Shown one piece after another: positions 47,901 to 58,575 of a stretch of DNA of 64,000 bases; position 1 is the stretch's first letter, and every line of letters starts with the position of its first letter. The notes below the pieces were generated by a model. That model did not search any database and was not told the DNA's origin. It saw only the letters and a program-made list of their open reading frames with translations. The position numbers were made by a program, and so were the translations under genes. This stretch comes from Dryococelus australis (taxonomy: Eukaryota; Arthropoda; Insecta; Phasmatodea; Phasmatidae): the NCBI GenBank assembly GCA_029891345.1, contig CM056994.1, forward strand, positions 140,390,457 through 140,454,456, in the 5' to 3' direction.

Positions 47901-48529
47901 TCTGCACTCTGGCGTGAAACAAACAATCTCTGAATGTGCCCGATATGAATGTACGTGACTAAGGAAATGAAAGGCGAATATGGACGATGGATGGCGGGCA
48001 CTATGGCAGCTAACAAGATTCCTGCACAGCAAGGACTCTGCTACGATTCAGAATTCCTGCATATCTGTGGCTTCGCCTGGCTGCCCGTGAGCCTAACATA
48101 TGGCTTGCGTAAAAGCTGTGGCTTTAAGGATACTCTGATTTCTGTTATTATTATTATGAACAGACACAATACTATGTACTGCACATTAATGCACAATATT
48201 TGGTGTAAATACATTTACTAACATGCCCTTTGCGTGCAGTGGTTTCAAAATTTTATCTTTAACAAACCTTATTTCCTTTGAAATGATAATCTGTTTCGTT
48301 AGTATATAAATAAAATTATTAGTTCACTCCTAATTTATTTCGTTAATTAGTTTCCTGTGGTCGGGAGGGGTTGTCAACTATGGACGGGAGTGGTGGTATT
48401 CTGCCTCTCTGTCGCATACTTTCTAATTGCTGACTGACTTCTGTATATTAACATATAAAATTATACACGTGTGGTGGGGTTTCAAGCTTGCAGTGTTAAG
48501 GTTGGGGACGACCCTAGCCTCCACCAGTT
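44973..48529. other. Unassigned DNA
   Basis: Mostly AT-rich DNA without recognisable genes. Two GC-richer patches stand out, about 46590-46850 and 47690-48130. The second has overlapping open frames on both strands and a GGTTCAATTTCCC stretch that recalls a polymerase III B box. A full SINE structure is not visible. Confidence 0.4.
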
Positions 48530-48775
48530 GTTCTGATTCATCCTACTGAGGAGTGACACCAGATAATGTGAACATTATCTTTGCAGTACAGGCGACTCCG
48601 CCTGTACAATATAAGCCTTTTATGGGAAGGGGGGGACATACTGAATTACAAACATGGATTTCTCCTTATTTTCTTTATATAAAACTCAGTAACTCACAAG
48701 AGTATAATGCTTTACAATCATATATTATATTAAATGGGAGAATAATTATTTTTAAAGTTATTCATTAATGTAAAA
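48530..48775 (+). repeat. Dispersed repeat, copy B
   Basis: This is a diverged direct copy of 44341-44540. It contains TCCTACTGAGGAGTGACACC, GATAATGTGAACATTAT, ATGGATTTCTCCTT and TATTAAATGGGAGAATAATT. Confidence 0.6.
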
Positions 48776-49466
48776 GCCACTTGTGTTAAATATAAATCTA
48801 AAATCTCTCTGACGTAAATCTTTGAAACCAGTTCACCTTAATCCTTGTTTCCGAAGGCTGTGTCTCCTAAAGGTATCGGCAGCAGCGGTCCTTGGTACAC
48901 ACCTCTCGTGGCCCTTCTTGAGAGGTTGGCCATTGGCTGACGTCCTGATGGCATCTCGCTGGTGTTAGGCTCTGCGATTAACCTTGTACTGGCCTATATC
49001 GGAATGTTGTTTGATGTACGCCATATTGTTTACTCTCTACCATTGTCGCAATCCCTAGCGTCCTTATTCCCCGCTGAATGTGTTGCTAGGTTCACGCAAG
49101 GCTTAATTAATGTCTGGCTCACACCACAACAGTACGTTATATTGTGCTCTTTACAAGAATTATCCAGACAATTTATTACTTGATCATTATGTGCCAGATA
49201 TTTGGCAAGCTTTGTTCCTGGACCACAGAATTTAATTTTGGTAAATGTAATTCATTTGTAATTTATTAAGCAATGTATTCAATCCTCCACAACCTGATTT
49301 GATGTGTTCAGTACGAGACATTGTTTATATCAGAACACGATACTATATATATATATAAGTTCTCATTTATACTTTCTATGTCAGTATATAAAAGAAAATA
49401 AAGTTTGTAAAACAAAGAGTGCATCTTCCGGTATTTGTACTTAAGAAAGAAAATGTAATTGAACAA
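48776..49466. other. Unassigned DNA before the ATPase relic
   Basis: A GC-richer patch (about 48840-49180) includes a 73-codon plus-strand open run without known likeness. The remainder is AT-rich. Confidence 0.4.
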
Positions 49467-50065
49467 ATGCAGAAACACAGTACACTATTACCATCGAATA
49501 TACATTGTATAATAAGTGGTCCTTCATGTGGGAAACTTGTGTTTTATGTTGCTGCTGGGACATCCAAATAGATTTAGATTTGTAAACTTATCTGTGTTAT
49601 CTAAAACAATAAATCAAGAAAAACATCAATGTTTAGTGAAAATGATATAAATTTAAGGAATGCAATATTTTCCTTGTAGTAATAAAAATGAAATCGCATC
49701 TGCAAATGAAGCCTTATCTAATTCAGTATTTACATTAGGTTATGTTTGGAGCAAACCGCAGGCAGAAATACAAAAGTGTTTTAGATTTGTTAGACATTGT
49801 TTGTTTTCATATTTCGCAAAGTTATGATCGTATTCTAAACACAATTTGTGCAATAATGCAAATATATAAAATGTTTTTAAAAGTGACAATTTGAATCTAC
49901 AACATAATTACCATGATCATAAATTAATGTGTCATTTTTAAAGTTTAAAGAACTGTGTTTTTCTGTTGGTAAGACCATAATCGTTTCCTGGTGATTATTC
50001 CTGCAATTCTCCTACATAAAGGCAGATATCAATGTGGAATTGATAGTTCTATACTTCCAAATGTC
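49467..50065 (+). pseudogene. Packaging ATPase relic of Polinton 2
   Basis: From the ATG at 49467 the plus strand reads MQKHSTLLPSNIHCIISGPS followed by CGK, a P-loop. LLLGHPNRFRFVNLSVLSK and INQEKHQCL follow in the next frame, typical of the Polinton A32-type ATPase. Downstream are VCFHISQSYDRI (about 49800), DNLNLQHNYHDHK (about 49890-49920) and a tail with GRYQCGIDS (about 50020-50050). These parallel the FAQTYSRV and DDTYLKHIYNDF segments of relic 1. The Walker B segment is not recognisable. Frameshifts are frequent. Confidence 0.65.
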
Positions 50066-50183
50066 ATAATGAGCATTTCAGTTTTGGACATAGTGGTATA
50101 AGACTTAGTCATTACAATAAGTGTTTGCCAAAAATTGCAATGGGAATTGTGATTTGCATGGGAATATATTACTTAATGTAGGT

Positions 50184-50408
50184 ATGGCATTGATAGATAG
50201 TGAAGCGGAAAATAAAATGTTTGTGGAAGACTTAAACTCTATTACACTTAAAGTATTTAAATCACAATCTGTCAAAATGCATGAGAAATAACTAAAGTTA
50301 AATATAGATAATGCAAAACTAATTAAGAATATTAGTTATATTCAGAAAATTTTAGCGAATACTCTAGCTGCATTGCAGAATAGTGAAAGTAAATTGCACA
50401 AACAATAA
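50184..50408 (+). pseudogene. Small coiled-coil-like protein relic
   Basis: From the ATG at 50184 the frame reads MALIDSEAENKMFVEDLNSI, then SVKMHEK, one stop, and NIDNAKLIKNISYIQKILAN and LQNSESKLHKQ before closing. Heptad-like spacing of hydrophobic residues suggests a coiled coil. The family is unknown to me. It sits between the ATPase and the conserved Polinton protein. Confidence 0.4.
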
Positions 50409-50789
50409 TATATCTTAAAGAGTAGATTAATGATCTGGTTACCACTAGTTTTTCAATGCAACTTGAAGTGAGAATGTAAGAGTCGTAACGATATAAGTGT
50501 CGAAATTATTAATAAAACATTACGTTTGTTATTCATATAGAAATGTAAAATCAAAGATATGATTTGCAAAACGTATAATTCTTTTTTTAATAAACTGAGA
50601 ACATGAGTTGAAAGCTAATTAATTGTTAACTGAGACAAATTACATACACTTCAGAGTAGTCGAACAAGCATTAAAGTTAGAAAACCAGTACATTAAATTT
50701 AATAAATACTGGAACAATAATGTGAAATAATCCAGTAATATCTGACTCTGGTTTGGAATTACCTAAATATTATATCTGCTGTAAAGGAG
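50409..50789. other. AT-rich spacer
   Basis: I see no conserved coding segment in this stretch between the coiled-coil and conserved-protein relics. Confidence 0.4.
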
Positions 50790-51460
50790 AAATAATGGCG
50801 AGCTAAATATGCACAAATGGAATTACACGTTTTAAACAAAGAAATATTTAAACGTCTTACAAGTAGAATGGGTACAATACATACTGCAGTTACTACATAT
50901 AATGTTAAACAGGTGGAAATTTAGTTAGAAGAAATTTAAAAAAAATGCAAGTTCTTTCTAAATTAACATGAAGATATTCAACATAAAAACATTATTTGCC
51001 TTCACATGATACAACATTTGGTGTACATAGGCATGGGAACATATTGTTTCTTGGAGATTTAGTAATTAGATTCTTACCTGAAAATAGAATTCAAGAGAGT
51101 ATTTATGTGACTCAAGGAGTGAATGATTGTTCGATTTATTATTTCAAAAATGTCCTATTTGTTACTCTCATACTGATCTAGATAAATGCAAGGAATTCCT
51201 TACATACACAAATACAAATAATTATTTAGAGATAAAGATCACCGAAAATTGCATTTACTATGTGATATGTATTGTAGGAAGGGGAATGTATATATTGATA
51301 AAATAGGTTATCGATTTTCTCCTCTATATTGTAACAATCCCAACGAGTTAGTGGAAGATTAAATCTTCTCAATGCAGCCAAAGTGTCTGGAGATAATTCC
51401 TATACAAACAAAATTGTGTCTTATTGAAGAACTGACTGATGAATGTTATATTCATAATGA
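50790..51460 (+). pseudogene. Conserved Polinton protein of unknown function, Polinton 2
   Basis: Coding-like pieces are WRAKYAQMELHVLNKEIFKR and MGTIHTAVTTYNVKQVE (about 50800-50925). An open run at 50996-51181 starts SHDTTFGVHRHGNILFLGDL with RIQESIYV. Next come frame-shifted pieces DLDKCKEFLTYTNTN (about 51180-51220) and CNNPNELVED (about 51330-51360), ending in LIEELTDECYIHNE (about 51425-51465). The segment order parallels the gene at 1663-2640 (FGL..., then YESTIYLTNLL). The gene directly precedes the integrase. Confidence 0.55.
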
Positions 51461-51482
51461 AGTTTGGAAAGGTTGCACAAAA

Positions 51483-54070
51483 TTGCATGCACCTGCATGC
51501 ATAAGGTTTCCTAGAAGGAAGCTTACTACTCTGGGAATGAAGGATTTGTTTAAAGCTGACTTGTCTGATAGGTCATACTTTTAAATTACAATAATGTATT
51601 GAAATGTAACTTACATTTTATATAAATATATTAATATAGTGTGTAGGGATCTGTGGAGAATACACACAAGGCCTCCTCATTACAATAGCAAATATGGGAT
51701 ATAATCTTATTATATTCAAATAGATATATGCTGTGTATAGTGTAGAATTAGCATACCCAACAATGAGACAACACATATAACATTTGAGTGATCAGGCTGC
51801 ACAGCTGACTTGCAATAAATCAGTTGGAAAAGAGGTGATATTACATAGACTGCCACTGTTTAATTGCCCAGTGCAGTCCTGTGCTGGTAGGGGAATAAGT
51901 TTATTACCATTAGTACCCTCTTGAAACTAGCATTTGGCACATGCATCATTTATGTACATACATCAAAATAAGGCAGACAATTGAAAATGCTAGTAAACAC
52001 ATATGCAAGACACTGGGTAAGAACTAGGTTAACTTGACACTACAGTTGAGAAAACGACAAAACAGATACACCCTTTGAATTAATTTCATATATTATACTT
52101 TCATTTCCTTTTGTATTGTGATTGTTTAAATCAGAAATAATCAATAACCCTGATGACAATATGAGAAAAACTATAAATACAACACACTATCCTAACAATG
52201 TTAAAGGTGGTCATGCCAAGCCTACTTTAACCCTTTTACAGTTACGTGACACAGCTTGCCAGAGTTTGAATATACTGGTTTCCAAATCAAATTAACTAAA
52301 TTGTTCTCTGTAGTAAATATTACATTAAAACAAATTGTGTTCTCACTAAACAGTCTAGCTCTGGTAGAAACTTCTCTTTTCACAGGTTTTGCAGTGGGCA
52401 TATGTGTGCTGGAAATTTATGTACTTATAAAAGTCAAGATGGCATCGCTTGTGTACTGATGCTAACGGACATCAAGCTGTATCCAACTCTCAATAAAATT
52501 AGGTACAGATGAAAATGTTAGATATTTTGGAAGGAGATATATTCTAATCACCAAGTGGATTGAAGGTAGGGTGCTCTTGCAGGATTTGGCATAGCAGGAT
52601 TGAGGTGGAGATACGCGGAGCTCCACTTTACACATATGTAGATGGCGTGTGTAACTATCTAGCTCCTGACCATGTAACTTCGTGAATGGGCGACCATTGA
52701 CACCAGCTCCATTGATGGTTACAAGTTTACTTAAAAGTTGGTTCAGGGACAAATCTACACACCCAAAACTAATTTAAAGTCCTACCTCTCCACCCACTTC
52801 AGATGGGAGGTCCTACCCTAGGACTAATGTCGTTGGAGGCTGCTAGCGAAGAGAGTGTTAGTCTTTGCAGGTTGACACTAGCTTAAGGGGGCCTATAGCA
52901 CCAGCCAATCAACAATCAGGATTAAAACCTGCTGGCCAATAGGGATCAAAATTATTCAAACCACACATGTGAACCAGTTCTAACTATCTAAATGAAGAAA
53001 AACCAAAGAGTACATGATCTTGGAACTGAGATATAATACAATAAAAAGTAGAAAGACTTACAAAATAAATATTAATGTTATAAAAATAAATACACAATGA
53101 AAAATGAACTAGCCTATCAAAATTGCACATGATTATTATTGCCACCATACATCTAAGTTTTAAAAATCTTACGTGTTAGGAAAATAAAATTAATAAAAAT
53201 AAATTAAATTAACATAGGCAGTTGAAATCATATATGTGACATGTGTGAAAAATATTACCTTAACTCTTGCATGACAATATGTGTAGCAATAATAACAGAA
53301 AATATAATATTAGTTAATTGTATGCATAAAAACCCTATTTTTATGGCTGTTACAGGATACAAGTTTATGTTAACAGTCATAGATGTTTATTCAAATATAT
53401 GCATGGGGTGTACCTGTAACAAGCAAGACAGGAAAACAAGTTGCGACTACAATTAAACCCATTTTACAAGAAGTAACCCCTAAACATCTCAACACTGACA
53501 AAGGGATGGCATTCTTTAATAGTGAGTTCAAGTAAGTAATGACAGTATGGAATTATCCCTTTGGCAACATATTCTGAAATAAAAGCTACTGTGGTTGTAC
53601 ATTTTAATGAAAGCTTAAAACAGTTATAAACATTTCACTTTGCATGGAAGTTACATGACAGTAGATGTTTTGCCTGAAATACTGAAACTGTATAATTAGA
53701 GATACCTTAGGGCTATTGAGATGTCACCTAAAAAGTTTTAAAGAGAATTGTTTATTGAACAGTATATATAATATTCCTAAAGTGGTCAATGAGAGAAAAC
53801 AGAAGTTTAAGTTGTAGCATAAATATGTATCTCCAAAACTAAAGGGGTTTTTGAGAAGAAGTACACTGTCAATAGGTATTATGTAATATTTAAAGTTATT
53901 TCAGTTAGACACTCATTCCATAGAGTATATTAACTTAAAAGCTATGATGGAAATCTGATAAAAAGTGACTTTTAGGAATTTGAATTACAGAAAGCTCATT
54001 TTCTAAATGATTGTTTATTTCACAATGATATTAGAAGGGAGAAGGTTAATCCACTGGTTTGTTGGAAAAT
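51483..54070 (+). pseudogene. Retrovirus-type integrase relic of Polinton 2, split by an insertion
   Basis: The 5' part (51483-51584) reads LHAPACIRFPRRKLTTLG and LFKADLSD, the start of the core with the first catalytic Asp. It resumes at about 53350 with GYKFMLTVIDVYSN, VTSKTGKQVATTIKPILQEV, HLNTDKGMAFFNSEF (second Asp, about 53490-53535), EIKATVVVHFNESLKQL with the third-acid region replaced (V for E, about 53580-53615), and YLRAIEMSPKKF (about 53703-53740). The C-terminal chromo-like part YTVNRYYVIFKVISVRHSFH and EFELQKAHF ends near 54020. It lies at the right end of the relic, as expected for a Polinton integrase. Confidence 0.75.
51590..53340. other. About 1.75 kb inserted inside the integrase
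   Basis: The integrase reading stops after SDRSYF and resumes at GYKFML. The DNA between has no recognisable gene. Its edges happen to fit GT (gatag/gtcata) and AG (gctgttacag/gataca), so an intron-like origin cannot be excluded, but Polinton genes normally lack introns. No terminal inverted repeats or target duplication were seen. Confidence 0.5.
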
Positions 54071-54090
54071 AGTCACAAAAGCTCAATAAT

Positions 54091-54690
54091 TACAGATGAA
54101 ACATCAAGCTCTTTAGAGATTGAAGTAATGTTTGTAACGTATTACTTACTGTAATAATAAACATTGAAACATATTGGATGTGATTTCATTTAATGAATCT
54201 GTCTTTAAGTGTGACTTATGTTTTAAATAAAAATTTTTAAAATACATATATGACTCTTACTAAATTGAAACAAGTTCAAACACAAATGTCATGTACTAGT
54301 ATATTACAACAGCACACTATTACTTAACTAATAGGGATTAACCACAGAAGCATGTGTTACATTTCATTTTATAAAATAACAAATGGTGGGACTTTTGCAG
54401 TTGGGATAGCTGGGTGGAGATTTGGGCTGGGGGGATAACCTTATACACTAATTGAGTTCAGTCTGCAGTGAGGGGTGGCAGGGTGTGGACATGCAATAAG
54501 CTTTTGTAATCGGACTTGGTAATTTTTCTATTGTTATGCATAATTGCGCAATTGGTAACTGTATTTATTTTCGCAATGCTTATTTAATTAATGAATTAGT
54601 ACTTATTAATTGTTCAATGCACAATTGCTCATCAGTAATTACTCATTGCATGATTTGTTTGTAACAGTCCAAATTAGATTGGACAATTCA
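54091..54690. other. Unassigned DNA right of Polinton 2
   Basis: No gene is seen. The end of the Polinton should lie here, but no terminal repeat could be matched. Confidence 0.4.
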
Positions 54691-54729
54691 GACCACAGTC
54701 ACTCATCGACATCTGCACAGAGAGGAGCT

Positions 54730-55300
54730 ATGCTGATCCAGAGCTCAGTCATGTGTTACGACTTCGAAGATGTAACACCTATGCAGTTGCTGCTAGCCCG
54801 TACACCCTTATCCTCAATCTCAGCTCATTCCTTCGTCAGCCTTCGAAGAAGCAACACCTCTGCTGCTCCCATTTCCTCACCCACCCTCAGAGATCATTCC
54901 TTTGTCCGACCTCAAAGTGTCAACAGCTATGCTGCTGCTGCTAGCCCTCGTCACCCAACACAACTTATTCCCTCATCAGACTTCGAAGAAGAAACACCTC
55001 TGCTGCTCCCTCCTTCCCCTCACCCAATCACAGAGCTCAGCCTTCATCAGACTCCGAATAGTCAACACCTAGGCTTCTGGTGCTGCTATCCCTTCCCCTC
55101 GAGAACTTCAAAGCTCATTCCCTCGTCACACTTCGAAGAAACAACACATCCACTGTTCCCCTTCCCCGCACACGCCATCATAGCTCATTCCTTTACCATT
55201 CTCTAAAGAGACAACCACAATGCTGCCTCCCCTTTTCCTCACCCACTCTAAGAGCACATTCCCTCCTCAGACTCCGAAGAAGCAACATTTACTCTCCCTA
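54730..55300. repeat. Minisatellite with about 70-bp units
   Basis: Units like CTCATTCCCTCGTCAGACTT, CGAAGAAGCAACACCTCTGC and TGCTCCC...CCTCACCCACTC recur at about 54830, 54890, 54970, 55040, 55110, 55180 and 55255, with mismatches and length changes. The 198-codon open frame at 54610-55206 is a by-product of this array. Confidence 0.85.
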
Positions 55301-55334
55301 ATTGTCCTTTGTGCTTTTCTTCCTCGAACATTAA

Positions 55335-55530
55335 ACCAACCAATCACAACACACCTCCAGAGAAAGTGTGGTAGCTCCGCCCACCAGCAGGAAGGGACAA
55401 TAGCCAATCACAGCACACCTCAGGGGGGAGTGGTGTGGGGGGAGTGGTATACAGTCAATCACAGCCAACCTAGAAGAGGATAGTGGGGAGAGGGAGTGGG
55501 TACAGCCAATCACAACACACTTCTGGGTGA
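55335..55530 (+). repeat. CCAAT-containing repeat cluster
   Basis: AGCCAATCACAACACAC or close variants stand at about 55338, 55400, 55457 and 55504, each followed by a G-rich segment. The pattern is a tandem repeat of about 55-60 bp that brings four CCAAT boxes into register. Confidence 0.75.
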
Positions 55531-55627
55531 GGGAGGGGTTGTGGAGTGGGAAACTACATTTTTTTAAAATTACACATAGGCCACTTTTGCACTCATGGCC
55601 TCGGACCATCCAGTTCTCACTACTATA

Positions 55628-55859
55628 GGCTGTTCACGGTAAAGTGAGCACTTTTAAGGCCCTAGATACTATTTCCTTTCAGCCATTTTTTTTAACCTTC
55701 AACATCTTTTAAAACAAATATTTCCGTATAAATAATAAACGCAGTTATATGTTCCACCACGCTCAGAAATTAAAGTCTAAGAATAAAATAAAATATATTT
55801 ATTGGCTACTATTCCAAATGAGAGGGCTTTCAAAAGTGCTCACTTTACCATGAACAGCA
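55628..55859. mobile_element. MITE-like inverted-repeat element
   Basis: GGCTGTTCACGGTAAAGTGA and GCACTTTTAAGG at the left are matched by the reverse complement of CAAAAGTGCTCACTTTACCA and TGAACAGC at the right, with one or two mismatches over about 30 bp. The 230-bp element has no coding capacity. ATA flanks both ends and may be the target duplication. Confidence 0.75.
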
Positions 55860-56090
55860 TATACAATATTTAACTGGAAGTTTTGTTATGGCGAATTGTG
55901 AATAATTTTGAAATAAATACTTAGAGTATACTGTTTGACATGTATAAAAGTGATTTATAACTATAAAAGGTCCAGTGCTAAAGTACCAGTAAAAGCGCGG
56001 ATAATCTAATATAAATATACATTCGTGAACTACGAAAGCGAGGTCCTTAATAAATCACATGAAAATTATTTTATTTGTATCCATCTGCAG

Positions 56091-56254
56091 GATTTTTTAG
56101 CTTCCTTATATGCACCATACTACACGAACTTTATCCTCTTTCCTGAAGTCACAATGTTAGTACTTGGATATTACGAATTCATGGGTGCCTACAAGGGAGT
56201 GCATGAAGCAAACCACATCAAATATATTTTAAGGGGGATTGAAATGTTGTGTTC
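56091..56254 (+). CDS. Candidate host exon (partial)
   Basis: An open stretch lies between a good acceptor (pyrimidine-rich tract ending CCATCTGCAG) and a perfect donor (GTAAGT at 56255). The frame reads DFLASLYAPYYTNFILFPEV, then MLVLGYYEFMGAYKGVHEAN and HIKYILRGIEMLC, a balanced protein-like composition unlike its AT-rich surroundings. The exon would be 164 nt, starting in phase 0. I cannot name the family. Neighbouring exons were not found in the window, so it could be a lone or pseudogene exon. Confidence 0.4.
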
Positions 56255-56426
56255 GTAAGTTATTGTTCATTTTATTTCATTGGATACACAGAGATGAGTG
56301 AATTGGATAAGATGAACTAGTTTGATATTGTTGGTAGTTAAAAAATGGGGAAGGAAAAATTGGCAGTATGAAGGATAAGATTATAAATTGTCTTGTCTCA
56401 GATGGCACGCAGATGAATCTTCTTAC

Positions 56427-56508
56427 CTCTTCCATCGCAACTCCATCAGCACTTTAATAGCTTTGCTGTCATCTTGTTTATGCCAGAAAATAACGTTGGC
56501 CAAACGGA
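56427..56508 (-). CDS. Candidate short exon on the opposite strand
   Basis: On the minus strand TTCTTTTCCTTAATAG forms an acceptor. The 82-nt segment reads RLANVIFWHKQDDSKAIKVL and MELRWK in an open frame, and GTAAGAAG follows as donor. It is protein-like but short and on the strand opposite to the other candidate exon, so both cannot belong to one transcript. Chance is a real alternative. Confidence 0.3.
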
Positions 56509-56519
56509 CTATTAAGGAA

Positions 56520-58180
56520 AAGAATATTAAGCGAAGCTGTAACAATATTTATTTTGTAATGACAGTTGCTTTTTAAAAGTTGTTTATTTTGTTCATATCT
56601 CGTTATCCTGGATCTGGCTGTCCTTTTTTAAAAAAATGGCAACCAAAGTTTGTAATTTTTTCAAATATCATTCTTAGTATGCATTTTCGGAAAAATATTT
56701 TTTCTTTGTTCATCTTTAGAAAAAATGTTACAAAAGGTAATTTCTATATTCTTCAAGGTATTAGCGTCGTGTTGATGAAGTGTGCGATTAAGTAAATTGA
56801 AGTTTTGTTTCGCAACTATGCTTAAAGTTAAATACCAGGAAAAGTTTCGAAATATCAGCTCATGTCCTAATTTTATTTTAAAAGCTCACATTATAATAGT
56901 TTATGCGCGTATAGGTTAAAAAAAGTAATTATTTGAAAAGAATGGCCCATATCATATTGATTATCGAATAAATTGTAACAATTAGTAAATACATAAATTA
57001 CGATAAATTGTTTCATAATTAGTATATAAAATTACGATAAACTTATTAATATTATCACAATTTATTAGACAAAGGAGGACTAAGTTACTTAACTAAACAG
57101 CAAAATTCTTATTACTGAAATAGACAGGATTATCACATTCCTCGTGTTCTGATAAGGTTCATAATAAAAGTATAAGAATACAATATAATGTTTGCAGATC
57201 ACTAAAAGCTTAGGATTCCCTAGAGTTAAATGTTCCCATGTTGCAAACGAAAGAATTTAGACGAAATGATGTAAAAATTGAAGAAGTATGTGTTTTATTT
57301 AAGTGAATTAGAAGCTAGTCCCTTCGGAATGGCTTCCCAGCTCTAGCCTGTGTAAAAAAATTTGCATTCATCACTGTCTCAACTCGGCGATTTGTTCGAA
57401 AACATCGATATTGAATAGAAAAAAAAAACGTTTAATGAAGGAAAGCAAATAAAAAAAAATATTTTTCTCTGTAGTTTTACAGAAAAGTGACACATGAGTT
57501 ATGAGAGAATTTCATTCTCACTGCCACAATATGGATGAAGTACAAAAAATTACTACCTCACAATCTTCGCCAGAAACTGACGTTAATTAAGCTCTTCTAT
57601 AGCAGCGAAAAATGCTTTCCACCAGAAGTGATAAAAATTTCTATTGTGAAAGTATGAAAATAAATTTCATTCATGAGTCATTACACAGAAGCTGATCCTA
57701 AAATAAATTATATCTAACGTTTACCCAAGGTAAGCAATTTATAGAATATCAATTTTTGTCAACCTACTGGCCCTTAAAAGTTATCCTGAATGGGTTATTC
57801 CTATTGAGAACGATAAAATGCCTAAACATAATAAATTTCACATAGTTATATTACGAAATGTTCTATTTAGCTTAGAATAGCTGAAATTAAGTGCACAGTA
57901 GACTGTGAATCTGGTAGTGGAGTATCGTTCATTTGCCTCTGTACCAATCGCACAATCATACCCCACAATTTCATAAAATTATCAAAACATTTTTTCGTAA
58001 TGTTTTAAAAGATCTTCATTAATTAATAAACGAATCGCTATTCGATACAAACTAACAGTTTGTCTTATCCTTTCTTATCATTACTTTAAAAAATTAAATA
58101 TGTTTTATATATTTAAAGAAATTTAAGAACGTAATTATTAAGTGTTGTATATCACCGGAATCGTCTTTTCAAGGCGCGTA
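56520..58180. other. Unassigned AT-rich DNA
   Basis: No gene, repeat array or inverted repeat that I can support was found. Confidence 0.5.
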
Positions 58181-58189
58181 AGACCATGA

Positions 58190-58575
58190 TGTCGTTCCAT
58201 CATTCTGTCTCGTTTTTTCCTGCTCTATCATTCCATGTTCTCTCGTTCTTTCTCGCTTGTCTCTCTCGTTCCATCTCTTTCTCCCATTCCTTTCTCTTTC
58301 CTATTTCTCTATCTTTCTCTATTTCCTTCTCTTTATCTCATTCCATCACTTTCTCTCTTTCGTTTCTCTCTCTCATTCCAACTCTTTCTCTCTTGTCTCT
58401 GCCATTCAATATGATTTTTCGGAGTCCTCCCATTTTTTCCCTCTATCATTCTTTCTCTTTTTTCTCTCTCATCTCTCTCTCTTTTCTCTCATTTTCGTTC
58501 GACCAATTACTCACACTTGATCGAATAGTCGCATTATCTCTTTCCTTTCTATCTTGTTTCTCACAGTCGTTCGAC
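58190..58575. repeat. CT-rich low-complexity tract
   Basis: The plus strand is made mainly of TTTCTCTC and TCTCATTCC-like words. The 217-codon open frame through it (58186-58839, rich in Ser, Phe and Leu) reflects the composition and not a gene. Confidence 0.85.

Larger units (their letters stand above)
30310..54090. mobile_element. Polinton/Maverick relic 2, expanded by insertions
   Basis: Polymerase B lies at the left (minus) and integrase at the right (plus), the end positions these genes often take in Polintons. Between them are major capsid, penton-like protein and protease on the minus strand, and ATPase, a coiled-coil protein and the conserved Polinton protein on the plus strand. Foreign pieces include a Helitron (34781-35017), a Mutator-like transposase (35202-36722) and about 1.75 kb inside the integrase. 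That all pieces derive from one insertion is inferred from the non-overlapping, complete gene set. Two adjacent copies cannot be excluded. Terminal repeats were not found. Confidence 0.7.

Noticed and set aside
54610..55206. 198-codon open frame, one of the longest in the window
   Set aside because: It runs through a tandem minisatellite whose unit length and low stop content keep frames open. The peptide only repeats SFVSLRRSNTS-like phrases.
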